64,000 bases of DNA from assembly GCA_038210445.1 (NCBI GenBank), contig JBBQWQ010000017.1, positions 85,364 to 149,363 on the forward strand, in the 5' to 3' direction. The notes under the pieces were generated by a model, which did not search any database, was not told the DNA's origin, and worked only from the letters and a program-made list of their open reading frames with translations. The translations under genes and the position numbers were made by a program. Source of the stretch: JABFRG01 sp038210445 (lineage in GTDB: Bacteria > Myxococcota_A > Polyangia > Polyangiales > Polyangiaceae). This document shows positions 1-7,978 of this stretch, in pieces (the first letter of the stretch is position 1; each line of letters begins with the position of its first letter).

Positions 1-2
1 GC

Positions 3-1313
3 TTTCAGGGCCCCCTGGCCCAGGCGGTGGCGAACGCGAAGACTCCGGACGCGTTCTATGAACCGTTCTACGAGACAGTGTCGGCCCTCCGTGCCGCCCA
101 CACCGGGAGCGCGCAGGGCCGTCGCTACTCCATTCTGAGCCAGAACGCCGGGCGATCGCTTCGCTACCGCGGCACCGAGCTCGACACCTGCTTCGGCGTG
201 ATCGACAAGGACCTGTCGGGCGGTGGCCGCGGGTTCGGCGTGTACGCCACCGAGAAGCAGAGCCCGCTTTCGGTAGGCGATGTGCTCACCGCCATCGACG
301 ACGAGGCCCCGGAAGCATGGCTGGCCCGGGTGTCGGCGCGCGACGGCTTCCTCATGGCCGACGCCGACGCCGACGCTGCGGGCATCGCCGGTGAGCTGTC
401 GGCGGAGATCATGCGCTACGCGCGATCGCTCACGGTGCTGCGGTGCACCAACGCCGGAAAATGCGTGGGAGCCGACGCGCGAACCGTGCGCGTCGACCTC
501 GACCCGCTTCGCCTCGCTCGCGGCAACCTCATGACCTGTGGCCCTCGCTTCCAGCGCGGCATCGCCATACCCACCGGCGTCGACCCCGACGCCTACGAGA
601 CGGCGCTCTCGGAGGATCGCGACGGCATCACCACCGTTTACACCAACGGTGAGCCGCCGGTGACCGGCACCGGCTGGCTCGCCACCGTTGAGGGCGCGTT
701 CGAACGACGGCCCACCGCGATGCTCGTCGACAAGCGCCGCGGCGACGGCGGGGGCGGCGAAGCGCTGCGGGTCTGGCAGTCGTACGTGCGCCAGGACCCT
801 ACCTTTGGTCAGTTCTGGATGGGCCGCTATGGCTACGAGTCGGCAGATGGCCCGGCCTCGCTCCTTCCGCAGTTGACTGCATCATGCACGCGAACCGATG
901 TCGCCGATCCCTTCTGTCTTGGCTACGGCTCGCGCTGGGACCGCATTGCGCCTGCGGCCACGCCCAGACCGCCGAAGATCGCCTGGCTCTCGGTGCTCGC
1001 TGGGTCCGCCAGCGACATGGCTGCCGCGTACGCCAAGGGCGTTCCGGGCGTTCGCATCTTCGGCCCCAACCGCACCGTGGGCCTCTTCGGAGGCCTGCAG
1101 ACGATGCCGAGCTTCTACCCTGGTTTCAGTGGTGGCGCGGTCCAGACCGGCGACAGCCGTCTCGGCTTCTCCCAGGCGGAGCTCCTCGCCGCGCCCTGGC
1201 ATTCCGGGCGCGGCATCGAGCCCGACGAGGTCGTCGCGCAAACCGAGAGCGATCTCCTCGCGGGAAGGGACACGTTGGTAGAGCGTGCCCGCGCTTGGCT
1301 CCGAGAACCATGA
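3..1313 (+). CDS. S41 family peptidase, C-terminal part (5' end outside window)
   Basis: The reading frame is open to the left edge, so the true start lies outside the window; a GTG at 27 is probably internal. The visible 436 residues resemble S41 (tail-specific protease/tricorn-core) peptidases. There is a conserved His-Thr pair (AAHTG) after a helix near the visible N terminus, a strand-turn segment with the presumed nucleophile Ser in LAGSASDM (coded near 990-1020), a GGLQT/FSGGA stretch, and a C-terminal helix GIEPDEVV...TLVERARAWL typical of the family end. These enzymes cleave exported or unfolded proteins, usually in the periplasm; the signal peptide would be in the missing part. The stop overlaps the next start as ATGA (1310-1313), so the two genes are translationally coupled. 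The family call is by motif and layout only; the general base was not identified with certainty. Confidence 0.7.
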   Translation, partial: FQGPLAQAVANAKTPDAFYEPFYETVSALRAAHTGSAQGRRYSILSQNAGRSLRYRGTELDTCFGVIDKDLSGGGRGFGVYATEKQSPLSVGDVLTAIDDEAPEAWLARVSARDGFLMADADADAAGIAGELSAEIMRYARSLTVLRCTNAGKCVGADARTVRVDLDPLRLARGNLMTCGPRFQRGIAIPTGVDPDAYETALSEDRDGITTVYTNGEPPVTGTGWLATVEGAFERRPTAMLVDKRRGDGGGGEALRVWQSYVRQDPTFGQFWMGRYGYESADGPASLLPQLTASCTRTDVADPFCLGYGSRWDRIAPAATPRPPKIAWLSVLAGSASDMAAAYAKGVPGVRIFGPNRTVGLFGGLQTMPSFYPGFSGGAVQTGDSRLGFSQAELLAAPWHSGRGIEPDEVVAQTESDLLAGRDTLVERARAWLREP

Positions 1314-2149
1314 GGACCCTGATGACCACCTTCGCATCGGTACTTCGACCGGCCTCCCTCTGCGCTCTGGCGCTGCTGGGTCCCCTCGTCGCTGCGTGCT
1401 CGGAGGAGACGCCAGCGGCCATTGCCCCTGCGCCCACCGCCACGTCGACCACCACGGCAAGCGTGCCCACCCCCGCTCCACGCGTCATGACCTCCGCGCC
1501 GTCGATGCCCGCGGCACCAGAGAACCTGGTGCTCGATCCCGACTTCGAAGGTGCGCTTACCTACACCGACAACCCGGACGGATTCGGCATCTACACGGTG
1601 TTTCCCGACCAGGTGTCGATGCGCGTTCGCTTCGACGCTACCACGCCGGTGGGGCCCGGCATGCCCGTGCTGTACGTCCAAGGGAAGGGCAACGGCGGCC
1701 TCGCGCTCTCGGCGCAGGGCGGGAGCGGCCCATTTGAAGCTTCGGTCTGGGTGGGCTCGGCGGACGCCGCCGCGAGCGCAGCGCTGAGCTTGGTGAGCTA
1801 CCCCGAGGGCAGCGAGTACGTACTGGCGCGGGACGATGAAAAACAGGTGCATGGTGCACTTACATGGAAACACTATGCCGCCCGCATCGAAGCGGCAGTT
1901 CCGGGTGTGGCCTACTTCGCGCTGGTGGTGCCCAAGGGCAAGGAGCTGGCCCTGGCCGGTCCCCAGCTGCTGGGCCACGCTGCGCCCGAGAAGCGCATCC
2001 GGCAAGTCGCGCCGCGGCCCGCTTCACGGTCGCTCCTCGCGCAGCTGGAAGCCGCCGAGCGTCTCAAGGCCGCGCACCTGATTCGCAGCATGCCGCGCCC
2101 GCAGCGCCCCACGCCCACCGCGGCGCTCCCCTTTACCGGCGCGCGCTGA
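1310..2149 (+). CDS. Secreted lipoprotein of unknown function
   Basis: 279 residues. An N-terminal hydrophobic stretch ends in a lipobox (LVAAC), giving a lipid-anchored Cys followed by a Thr/Ala/Pro-rich linker of about 40 residues. The globular part (from about residue 65) starts NLVLDPDFEG and reads like a carbohydrate-binding-module type beta-sandwich, of the kind found after 'loved/level' openings such as N-x-DFE; this is only a suggestion from the pattern. The C terminus is basic and Arg/Pro-rich. The start is the ATG that overlaps the stop of the upstream S41 peptidase gene by 4 nt. The pair may act together at the envelope, the lipoprotein being a possible partner or substrate-binding subunit of the peptidase. 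No catalytic motif was seen. A TGCA-N3-TGCA repeat motif lies inside the gene at 1848. Confidence 0.75.
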   Translation: MRTLMTTFASVLRPASLCALALLGPLVAACSEETPAAIAPAPTATSTTTASVPTPAPRVMTSAPSMPAAPENLVLDPDFEGALTYTDNPDGFGIYTVFPDQVSMRVRFDATTPVGPGMPVLYVQGKGNGGLALSAQGGSGPFEASVWVGSADAAASAALSLVSYPEGSEYVLARDDEKQVHGALTWKHYAARIEAAVPGVAYFALVVPKGKELALAGPQLLGHAAPEKRIRQVAPRPASRSLLAQLEAAERLKAAHLIRSMPRPQRPTPTAALPFTGAR

Positions 2150-2190
2150 GACAGGCCGACCACCGCGGCTGAACCCGGGTGATGCGCGCT

Positions 2191-3546
2191 TCAGCGGCGC
2201 GTGAACGTGCGCGCGGCGGTCTCCAGCTCCTCGAGGCAGGTGGTCTCGAACATGCGCGTCACCACCGCCTGATAGTTGCGAAGCGCGCTGTCGCCTACGC
2301 CCCAGCGCTCCCGGTGGTCGGTGGCGAAGAAGAACACGTGCCGCGCCCGCGCCCGGAGGCGCGCGAGCACCTCGGCGCCGTCGTCGTTGTAGTTGCTGCG
2401 GCCGTCGCCCAGCACGAGAACGGTGCTCCGGCGGTCTACCGACGCGCCCACGCGATCCTCGAAGGCGCGCAGCACGCGTCCGTAGTTGGAGAGGTGCGAG
2501 GTCGGCACCACCTCGCCCGAGAACGCGCTCTCCAGCGCCTCGCGCACCGGCCGCTCGCGAAAGAGCTGCGTGGTTTCTCCGAGCTCGCTCACGAATACGA
2601 AGGAGCGCGTGTCGTCCCACAGGTCTTGCGCCGCGTAGGTGAGCTCCAGCAAGAAGCGCGCGGCGGCCCGCACCGAGTCGCTGATGTCGCAGAGCACGAA
2701 CAATCGCGGTCGGTCTTGCCTGCGGGCGCGAAAGTGGAGGCGAACCGGCACGCCGCCGGTCGCAAGCGAAGCGCGCAGCGTGCGCCGCAGATCGATGCGT
2801 CGCCGCTTTCCGGCGCGCTGCCGCACGCGCAGGCCCGCCACCAGCTTGTGGCCCAGCTCGCGCACCGCGGCGCGCACCCGCAACAGCTCTCGCGCATCGA
2901 GCTCGCCGAAGTCTTTCTCGCCCACGCTCTCGCCCGATGCTTCGGTGCGCATCGCTTGCTCGACGTGGTCGCGCACCGCGCGCTCGGTTTCCAGCGCCTC
3001 GCCCTGCAAGAGGGCTACCAGCACGTCGGCGCGGGCCTCGCCGTAGGCGTCGGCCAGCACCATGCGCAGCCGCGCCAGCTCCGGCCGCAAGTGCGCGTGA
3101 CCCAGTCGCGCCAGCATGCGATGCGTGTAGAATCCAAGCTGTAGCGGGTTTTTGTGGCCCAGAAGGCTGCGCGCCGCCTGGCCCAGCGCGTGGTCGAAAT
3201 CGGCCCCGCGCTCCAGGAGCGCAACGCCCTCGCCGGGCGCCAGCAGCTCCTTCAAGAACCCGAGCTCCGCCGCGGTCACGCCCTTGCGCTCCAGGCGCTC
3301 CCACAGCGAGCGCGGCTGGGTACGGCCAGAGAAGAACGCCTCGAAGGTGCGGTCGAAGGTCGCGCGATCGTCGCGCTGCACCACCACCACAGCCGCCAGC
3401 GCTTCGCGCACCGAGTACGCGTCCCACGGCACCAGCGCGAGGGCCCGGGCCGCCTCGATGGCCTGGGCGGTGGAGATGACGAGACCGGCGCGCCGCAGCG
3501 ACCACAAGAGCTCGTCGGTGAGCCGCGTCGCCGTCCGCGGATCCAT
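2191..3546 (-). CDS. VWA domain-containing CoxE-like protein
   Basis: 451 residues. The N-terminal 200 residues are helical and Arg-rich. They are followed by an RRR-IDLRRTLRASL segment and a C-terminal von Willebrand A domain beginning RPRLFVLCDISDSV, where D-x-S-x-S is the MIDAS metal site; a later MIDAS-type aspartate appears in VLGDGRSNY. This order matches CoxE-like VWA proteins that work with MoxR AAA ATPases to insert cofactors or remodel complexes; no MoxR gene is seen here. It has no signal peptide, so it should be cytoplasmic. The ATG at 3546 lies 2 nt after the stop of the upstream thioredoxin-like gene, which sets the start and implies one transcript. It ends 41 nt from the convergent lipoprotein gene. 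Confidence 0.8.
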   Translation of the reverse strand: MDPRTATRLTDELLWSLRRAGLVISTAQAIEAARALALVPWDAYSVREALAAVVVVQRDDRATFDRTFEAFFSGRTQPRSLWERLERKGVTAAELGFLKELLAPGEGVALLERGADFDHALGQAARSLLGHKNPLQLGFYTHRMLARLGHAHLRPELARLRMVLADAYGEARADVLVALLQGEALETERAVRDHVEQAMRTEASGESVGEKDFGELDARELLRVRAAVRELGHKLVAGLRVRQRAGKRRRIDLRRTLRASLATGGVPVRLHFRARRQDRPRLFVLCDISDSVRAAARFLLELTYAAQDLWDDTRSFVFVSELGETTQLFRERPVREALESAFSGEVVPTSHLSNYGRVLRAFEDRVGASVDRRSTVLVLGDGRSNYNDDGAEVLARLRARARHVFFFATDHRERWGVGDSALRNYQAVVTRMFETTCLEELETAARTFTRR

Positions 3547-3548
3547 GG

Positions 3549-4472
3549 TCAGGGCGAGGGGCGCGGCACCGCCGGCTCGGCAGGCTCTTTGAGCAGCTCG
3601 CCCACGCGCTTCTCCAGCGCGCCGGGGGCAGGAATTCCGATGAACACCTCGCGCACGACGCCCTTGCGGTCCAAGACGAAGAGCGTGGGGAGCGACATCA
3701 CGCTGTACGCTTTCGAGGTCGCGGCGTTGCTGTCGAGCACCATGGGGTAGGCGATGCCGGCCTTGGCGGCGAAGGTGGCCACCCGCTCCGGCTCTTCGGT
3801 GCTGATGCCCACCACCGACAGCCCCTGCGGGCCTAGCCGCGCGTACAGATCGTTGAGGCGCGGCAACGTGTAGCGGCAAGGGCCGCACCAGGTGGCCCAG
3901 AAGTCGACCACCACTACCTTGCCCTTGAGCTCGGCGAGGCTCTTCGGCGCGCCCGCCACCGGCGTCACGTCGCTCCACGCGGGCGCAAATGTGCCCACGT
4001 ACTCGCGCCGCATGAGCTCGTCGGGGTCTGGGCGTGATTCGAGGATGACCGCCATGGTGGCCGGTCCGCTCTCGCGCCGCACCGAGAGCGTGGCCGTGGC
4101 GCCGGCGCCCAAAAGCGCGATGGCGCGGCTCAGGGCGTTGGGCTCCTTGTAGGCTGCACCGTTCACGGCTTCGATGAGGTCGCCCTCTCGGAGGCCACCC
4201 TTCTGGGCCGGCGAGCCGCGAACCACCCGTTTCACGCGGACGCCGCCATCGGCGCGGTCCATCGCGATGCCCATCCAACCGGGAGCCTCTTCGTCGCCCA
4301 GCCGCGGCGGAGCCACGCCGCCCACGCCCGGGGGCGCTACGCTGGCGCTGCTGGCCGGATGCGGCGTGGCAGGAGGAGGCCCCGCCGCGTTGACGTCGCC
4401 ACAGGCCATCGAGGCCCAGAGGCCTGCCAACAACACGGGGAAGAAATGGCCGGCCTTCACGGTTTGGATCAT
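3549..4472 (-). CDS. PDZ-thioredoxin (TlpA/ResA-like) lipoprotein
   Basis: About 307 residues from the ATG at 4472. Upstream in-frame GTG codons at 4484 and 4514 are possible alternatives. A signal sequence ends in a relaxed lipobox (ASMAC near residue 24). A PDZ domain follows (about 65-150; GSPAQKGGLREGDLI), then a TlpA-type thioredoxin domain (about 165-295) with the redox motif WCGPC in DFWATWCGPCRY and the cis-Pro loop MSLPTLF. Such proteins are periplasmic thiol-disulfide reductants for cytochrome maturation or envelope repair. The PDZ-thioredoxin fusion suggests that it recognises peptide tails before redox action; this is inference. The gene is 2 nt upstream of the VWA gene and likely co-transcribed with it. 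Confidence 0.85.
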   Translation of the reverse strand: MIQTVKAGHFFPVLLAGLWASMACGDVNAAGPPPATPHPASSASVAPPGVGGVAPPRLGDEEAPGWMGIAMDRADGGVRVKRVVRGSPAQKGGLREGDLIEAVNGAAYKEPNALSRAIALLGAGATATLSVRRESGPATMAVILESRPDPDELMRREYVGTFAPAWSDVTPVAGAPKSLAELKGKVVVVDFWATWCGPCRYTLPRLNDLYARLGPQGLSVVGISTEEPERVATFAAKAGIAYPMVLDSNAATSKAYSVMSLPTLFVLDRKGVVREVFIGIPAPGALEKRVGELLKEPAEPAVPRPSP

Positions 4473-4485
4473 GCCACAAAGCACA

Positions 4486-4514
4486 GTGGCGCACCGCCTT
4501 TCGGGGTGCGCCAC
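4486..4514 (-). promoter_or_regulatory. Perfect 10-bp stem-loop just upstream of the thioredoxin-like gene
   Basis: The arms 4486-4495 and 4505-4514 are perfect reverse complements (GTGGCGCACC / GGTGCGCCAC) around a 9-nt loop. The structure sits 14-42 nt upstream of the chosen ATG, in the 5' leader. The loop on the minus strand contains AAAGG, so pairing could affect ribosome access if one of the upstream GTG codons is used. Confidence 0.4.
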
Positions 4515-4871
4515 GAAAACGAGGCTATTGGGCTAACGCTAAGTCCGGGGTGTTAAGCAGAGAAAGAGAAGCGTAAGAGAGAAGCGTAAAAAAGCGCTAA
4601 GCGAAGGTACCGGAATCAAGCGAACTGCAGCCCGCAGCTCAAGTCGTACTCGGCGGGAAGGGACCCGCTCGAGACTGGCCATATACAGGATCCATGCCGC
4701 ACGCCGGGCTTGAGCAAATTCGGCGCGTTGCGGCGCCCGTCGAGAAACGCGACCGACATTGCAGTCGCGGCGTGACCCGAACCCTGACCTATTTGCGAGG
4801 CATGGCACACGTTGTCGTTCGATGTAGCCTTTCTCAAGACACGGATTGCATCGGATTCCTTCACGGGATGG
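4515..4871. other. Gene-free stretch between the thioredoxin gene and the tRNA
   Basis: About 360 bp with lower G+C than the flanks. It holds a short A/G-rich direct repetition (AGAAGCGTAA twice around 4566-4590) and stop codons in all frames. No coding region could be supported on either strand. Confidence 0.5.
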
Positions 4872-4901
4872 TTGACACCCGAAGGTCGCAGCGGGTAGAC
4901 A
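4872..4901 (+). promoter_or_regulatory. Sigma-70-type promoter for tRNA-Arg (and probably tadA)
   Basis: A perfect -35 hexamer TTGACA (4872-4877) is followed after 18 bp by TAGACA (4896-4901), a weak -10. It is placed about 15 nt before the 5' end of the tRNA at 4917, as expected for a tRNA promoter. Confidence 0.55.
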
Positions 4902-4916
4902 TGCGCCAGTTTTCAG

Positions 4917-4990
4917 GCGCCCGTAGCTCAGCTGGATAGAGCACTGGCCTACGAAGCCAGGTGTCGAAAGTTCGAATCTTTCCGGGCGCG
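4917..4990 (+). tRNA. tRNA-Arg (anticodon ACG)
   Basis: A 74-nt cloverleaf is visible. The 7-bp acceptor stem is GCGCCCG (4917-4923) with CGGGCGC (4983-4989) and discriminator G. There is a D arm GCTC...GAGC, an anticodon stem CTGGC/GCCAG with loop CTACGAA (anticodon ACG), and a T arm GAAAG-TTCGAAT-CTTTC. No CCA is encoded. In bacteria the A34 of this tRNA is deaminated to inosine by TadA, which is the next gene 50 nt downstream. Confidence 0.97.
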
Positions 4991-5040
4991 CTTCATCCCT
5001 CCCCTCGGTTGCCGAGGGGCAGCTCCTCTCGAGGAGCGCG

Positions 5041-5586
5041 GTGACAGTCGTGGAACCGAAGCAAGGGACCGAGCGCGTCACAGCCGAAAACGCCGAAGCT
5101 TCGAGCCCGGAGCAGCTCGAGCGCGACGAAACGTTCATGCGTGCGGCGCTGGCCGAGGCCGATCGCGCGTACGCCATTCGCGAAGTGCCGGTGGGCTGCG
5201 TGATGGTCGACCCGGAGGGCGTCGTCGTGAGCCGCGGCTCGAACCTTCGCGAGGCCTCGAAGGACCCCACGGCGCACGCCGAGATGTTCGCCATTCGAGC
5301 GGCCTCCGAGGCCCTCGGAACGTTTCGCCTCGACCGCCTCACCGCCTACGTCACGCTCGAGCCGTGCCCCATGTGCGCCGGCGCTTTGGTGCTGGGACGG
5401 GTAGGCCGCGTGGTCTACGGGTGCAGCGATCCCAAGGCGGGCGCTGTCGACACGCTGTTCGGCATCGGGCGCACGGCGGCGCTAAACCATCGCTTCGCGA
5501 TCACCGCGGGCGTGCTCGAGGCCGAGTGCGCCGAGCGGCTGAAGCGGTTTTTCGCCGAGCTCCGCGCCTCGGGCAAGAGGGGCTAG
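5041..5586 (+). CDS. tadA: tRNA-specific adenosine deaminase TadA
   Basis: 181 residues. It is a cytidine-deaminase-fold enzyme that converts A34 of tRNA-Arg(ACG) to inosine so that one tRNA reads CGU, CGC and CGA. The zinc and catalytic signature is complete: H-A-E (H79, E81, in TAHAEMFAIR) and P-C-P-M-C (C109 and C112). The family core starts near residue 29 (DETFMRAALAEA), so the first 28 residues from the GTG at 5041 are an extra, poorly conserved extension and a later start is possible. The gene lies 50 nt after the tRNA-Arg(ACG) gene on the same strand, so substrate and enzyme may share a transcript. It converges with the transglycosylase gene, leaving a gap of only 10 nt. Confidence 0.93.
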   Translation: MTVVEPKQGTERVTAENAEASSPEQLERDETFMRAALAEADRAYAIREVPVGCVMVDPEGVVVSRGSNLREASKDPTAHAEMFAIRAASEALGTFRLDRLTAYVTLEPCPMCAGALVLGRVGRVVYGCSDPKAGAVDTLFGIGRTAALNHRFAITAGVLEAECAERLKRFFAELRASGKRG

Positions 5587-5596
5587 GGCTCGACGC

Positions 5597-7903
5597 TCAG
5601 AACGGCTGCGGCGGCGCGTCGACCGGCTGCCAGTCGTCGTTCTCGCCTTCGAAGCGGCTCCCGCGCGCTGGCGGCCGCGCGGGGGGGCGGGGGGTGCCAG
5701 GCTTGTGGAAGACCACCGCCTGGCCGGCGCCCTCGGCTTGCTCTCGCTCGGTGATCTTCCCGGTCTTCTGCGCGATGCGAATGAGCTTGGCTACGTTGGC
5801 TTGCCACCCCGGAGAGAGCTCACCGCGGTCTTTCAGGTGCGAGAGCTTCACCGGCGAAGGGAGCAGCGAGGAGAGAAACATGCATTCTGCAACATTGAGC
5901 TCTTCGGCACGGCGTCCGAAGTAGTAGTACGCCGCCTTGCCGATGCCGTACACGTCGGGGCCGAACTCGATGATGTTCAGGTAGAGCTCCATCATCTCGT
6001 CCTTGTCGAAGGTCTGCTCCAGGTAGTCGGTGAGGATGATCTCCTCGAGCTTCCGCGACAGGGTCTTCTCGCGGGTCAAAAACAGGTTCTTGGCGAGCTG
6101 CATCGAGATGGTGCTCGCGCCCTGCACGAAGCGCTTGGCCTTGAGGTTGTTCACCAGCGCGCGCTTGATGGCGGTCTGGCTAAAGCCATGGTGGTGGCGG
6201 AACCCGCCGTCTTCGGTGGTGAGCACCGCCACCTGCATGAACGGGCTTATCTGTCCGAGCGAGGTCCAGTTGTCGCTGCCCGGTCCGGTCAGCTCTTCGC
6301 CCTGCGTGCCGTCGGGGTGGTAGATGCGATGGCGGAAGGCGTGGGTGAAGCGCCGACGATCGAGGGCCTCGGGCACCTTCTCCATGTGGCAGTCGTCGTA
6401 GATGTCGTAGTCGAGGGCCAGATCGTCGATGCGGGTCGAGTCGAAGCCCAGGTGGCCGCGTGCGCCGAAGGTGCCGCGCATGGTGGCGCCGGCGAGGGTG
6501 GGCACCAGGGCCGAAGGCACAGAAGTGAGGATGGCGCCGCAGCTGGCGGTCGGCACGTCGAACGAAAGGTCGGCCGCAACCCGCGAGGCGTCGCTGCGCG
6601 CGGTGCCGTGCATGCGGAAGTGCAGTGCGCCCACGCTCACCTCGCCATCGTCGAGCCGGAGCGCGCTCCCTTCGGTCCACACGCCGCGGCCCATCACCGT
6701 GAGGTCGAGCCCATGCAGCGTCTCCTTGGAGAGCCGTGGCTGGGTAACGCCCAAGCCCTTGACCGACACGTTGCCGTCGAAGGTCACGCCCTCGCCGGCC
6801 GGCGCCAGCGTCAGATCGCCTTTGCCCGCCAGCGTCGCCTTTTCCACGTCGGCGATGCCCAGCGGCCCGTTGCGCAAGCCCACCAGGGTTGCCGGTACGG
6901 GGCCGCCCTCGAGGTGCAGGCCCAGATCGCTCTTCGCGTCTGCCGGCAAGGCCACGCGGAAGAGGAGCGGATTGAGCCCCTCCTTTTTCTCGCTGGAGAA
7001 GGTCGCGGTGATGCGACCGTTGGTACGCGAAACGGAGACCGGTCCGCGGCCCAGCGCCAGATCGCCATCGGGCTTGTTGGGGGTGCGCACCACCACCTCG
7101 ACCGCGTCGAGCACCACGGTGGCGTTCTCCGGAAAGAGCGCGTTGGCGCGGGTGGCCACCGCGTCGACCTTGGCGCGAAGGGCCTTCAGATCCGGCAATC
7201 GGAAGAGTGGCGCGGCGTCGCCTGCGGTCGTCTTGGGCGCGGGGGCCTCCAGCTCTTCCTGCGCACGCAGCACGGTGAGCGCGCATCGATCGGCGCGTAC
7301 CGCCTTGAGCGTCTGCGCTCCGTCCACGTCGACCGAGAGGCCGTGCATGGTGAGACCGTTGCCCTCGACCTGCGCGGTCACGTCTTGGGCCTCGAGATGC
7401 AAACCTTCGTCGCTGCGGGAGAGGCCGAAGCCGGCAGCGTGCACCTCGTTGCCCTGGTCGCTCCAGTCGAGCCGGGCGCCTTCGAGTCGAATCGGCGTGT
7501 GTGCACGGCCCTCGGTAGCGCCGCCGCTGCTGGCGTCGCGGGCGCGAAGACGCGCGAAGCGGTCTCGGAGCTCGCCCACGTTGCCGGTAAGCTGCACCGT
7601 TCCCCCGCGCACGGTCACGGCCTTGGGCTTCATGCGGATGGAGAGTTCGACGAGCACGTCGTCGGCGTCGAGGGTGACGCCTTCGATGTCGTCGGGGATC
7701 GCGTGAACGCCCTTGAGATGCACCGCGAACAAGCCTGGCCTCACAGAGGCCACCGTGACGTGCGCATGCCGCCGGACCGCCTCCGCCTGCACCTTGGCGC
7801 GCACCAGCGGACCAAAGCCCAGCGCGCAGGCGCCCAGGATCACGAACGCGACCGCAGCAACGATGAGGATCGTGCGTCGCGAAGGGAGTCGCATCGTGGG
7901 CAT
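5597..7903 (-). CDS. AsmA-like/GT51 peptidoglycan transglycosylase fusion
   Basis: 768 residues from the ATG at 7903, chosen because GGAGAG lies upstream. A transmembrane anchor (about 10-32) precedes roughly 480 residues of repetitive beta-rich sequence of AsmA/DUF748 type (RGGTVQLTGNVGEL, GTFGARGHLGFDSTRI). The C-terminal part (about 525-735) is a GT51 glycan polymerase with all motifs: EDGGFRHHHG (catalytic Glu), GASTISMQLAKN, RKLEEI, ELYLN and GIGKAAYYYFG. It would polymerise lipid II into glycan strands on the outer face of the inner membrane. No transpeptidase domain follows, so it is monofunctional like MtgA but three times longer. The C-terminal tail is Pro/Arg-rich. It converges with tadA. 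Confidence 0.88.
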   Translation of the reverse strand: MPTMRLPSRRTILIVAAVAFVILGACALGFGPLVRAKVQAEAVRRHAHVTVASVRPGLFAVHLKGVHAIPDDIEGVTLDADDVLVELSIRMKPKAVTVRGGTVQLTGNVGELRDRFARLRARDASSGGATEGRAHTPIRLEGARLDWSDQGNEVHAAGFGLSRSDEGLHLEAQDVTAQVEGNGLTMHGLSVDVDGAQTLKAVRADRCALTVLRAQEELEAPAPKTTAGDAAPLFRLPDLKALRAKVDAVATRANALFPENATVVLDAVEVVVRTPNKPDGDLALGRGPVSVSRTNGRITATFSSEKKEGLNPLLFRVALPADAKSDLGLHLEGGPVPATLVGLRNGPLGIADVEKATLAGKGDLTLAPAGEGVTFDGNVSVKGLGVTQPRLSKETLHGLDLTVMGRGVWTEGSALRLDDGEVSVGALHFRMHGTARSDASRVAADLSFDVPTASCGAILTSVPSALVPTLAGATMRGTFGARGHLGFDSTRIDDLALDYDIYDDCHMEKVPEALDRRRFTHAFRHRIYHPDGTQGEELTGPGSDNWTSLGQISPFMQVAVLTTEDGGFRHHHGFSQTAIKRALVNNLKAKRFVQGASTISMQLAKNLFLTREKTLSRKLEEIILTDYLEQTFDKDEMMELYLNIIEFGPDVYGIGKAAYYYFGRRAEELNVAECMFLSSLLPSPVKLSHLKDRGELSPGWQANVAKLIRIAQKTGKITEREQAEGAGQAVVFHKPGTPRPPARPPARGSRFEGENDDWQPVDAPPQPF

Positions 7904-7978
7904 GTTAACGCCGCTCTCCGAAGACCTCTTCATTCTTCGCGAAAACGACCGCTAACCGCGCGAAACCACGAGCCGAGC

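Noticed and set aside
4539..5342. Open frame on the minus strand across the tRNA and tadA
   Set aside because: It overlaps a clear tRNA and tadA on the other strand and has no domain.
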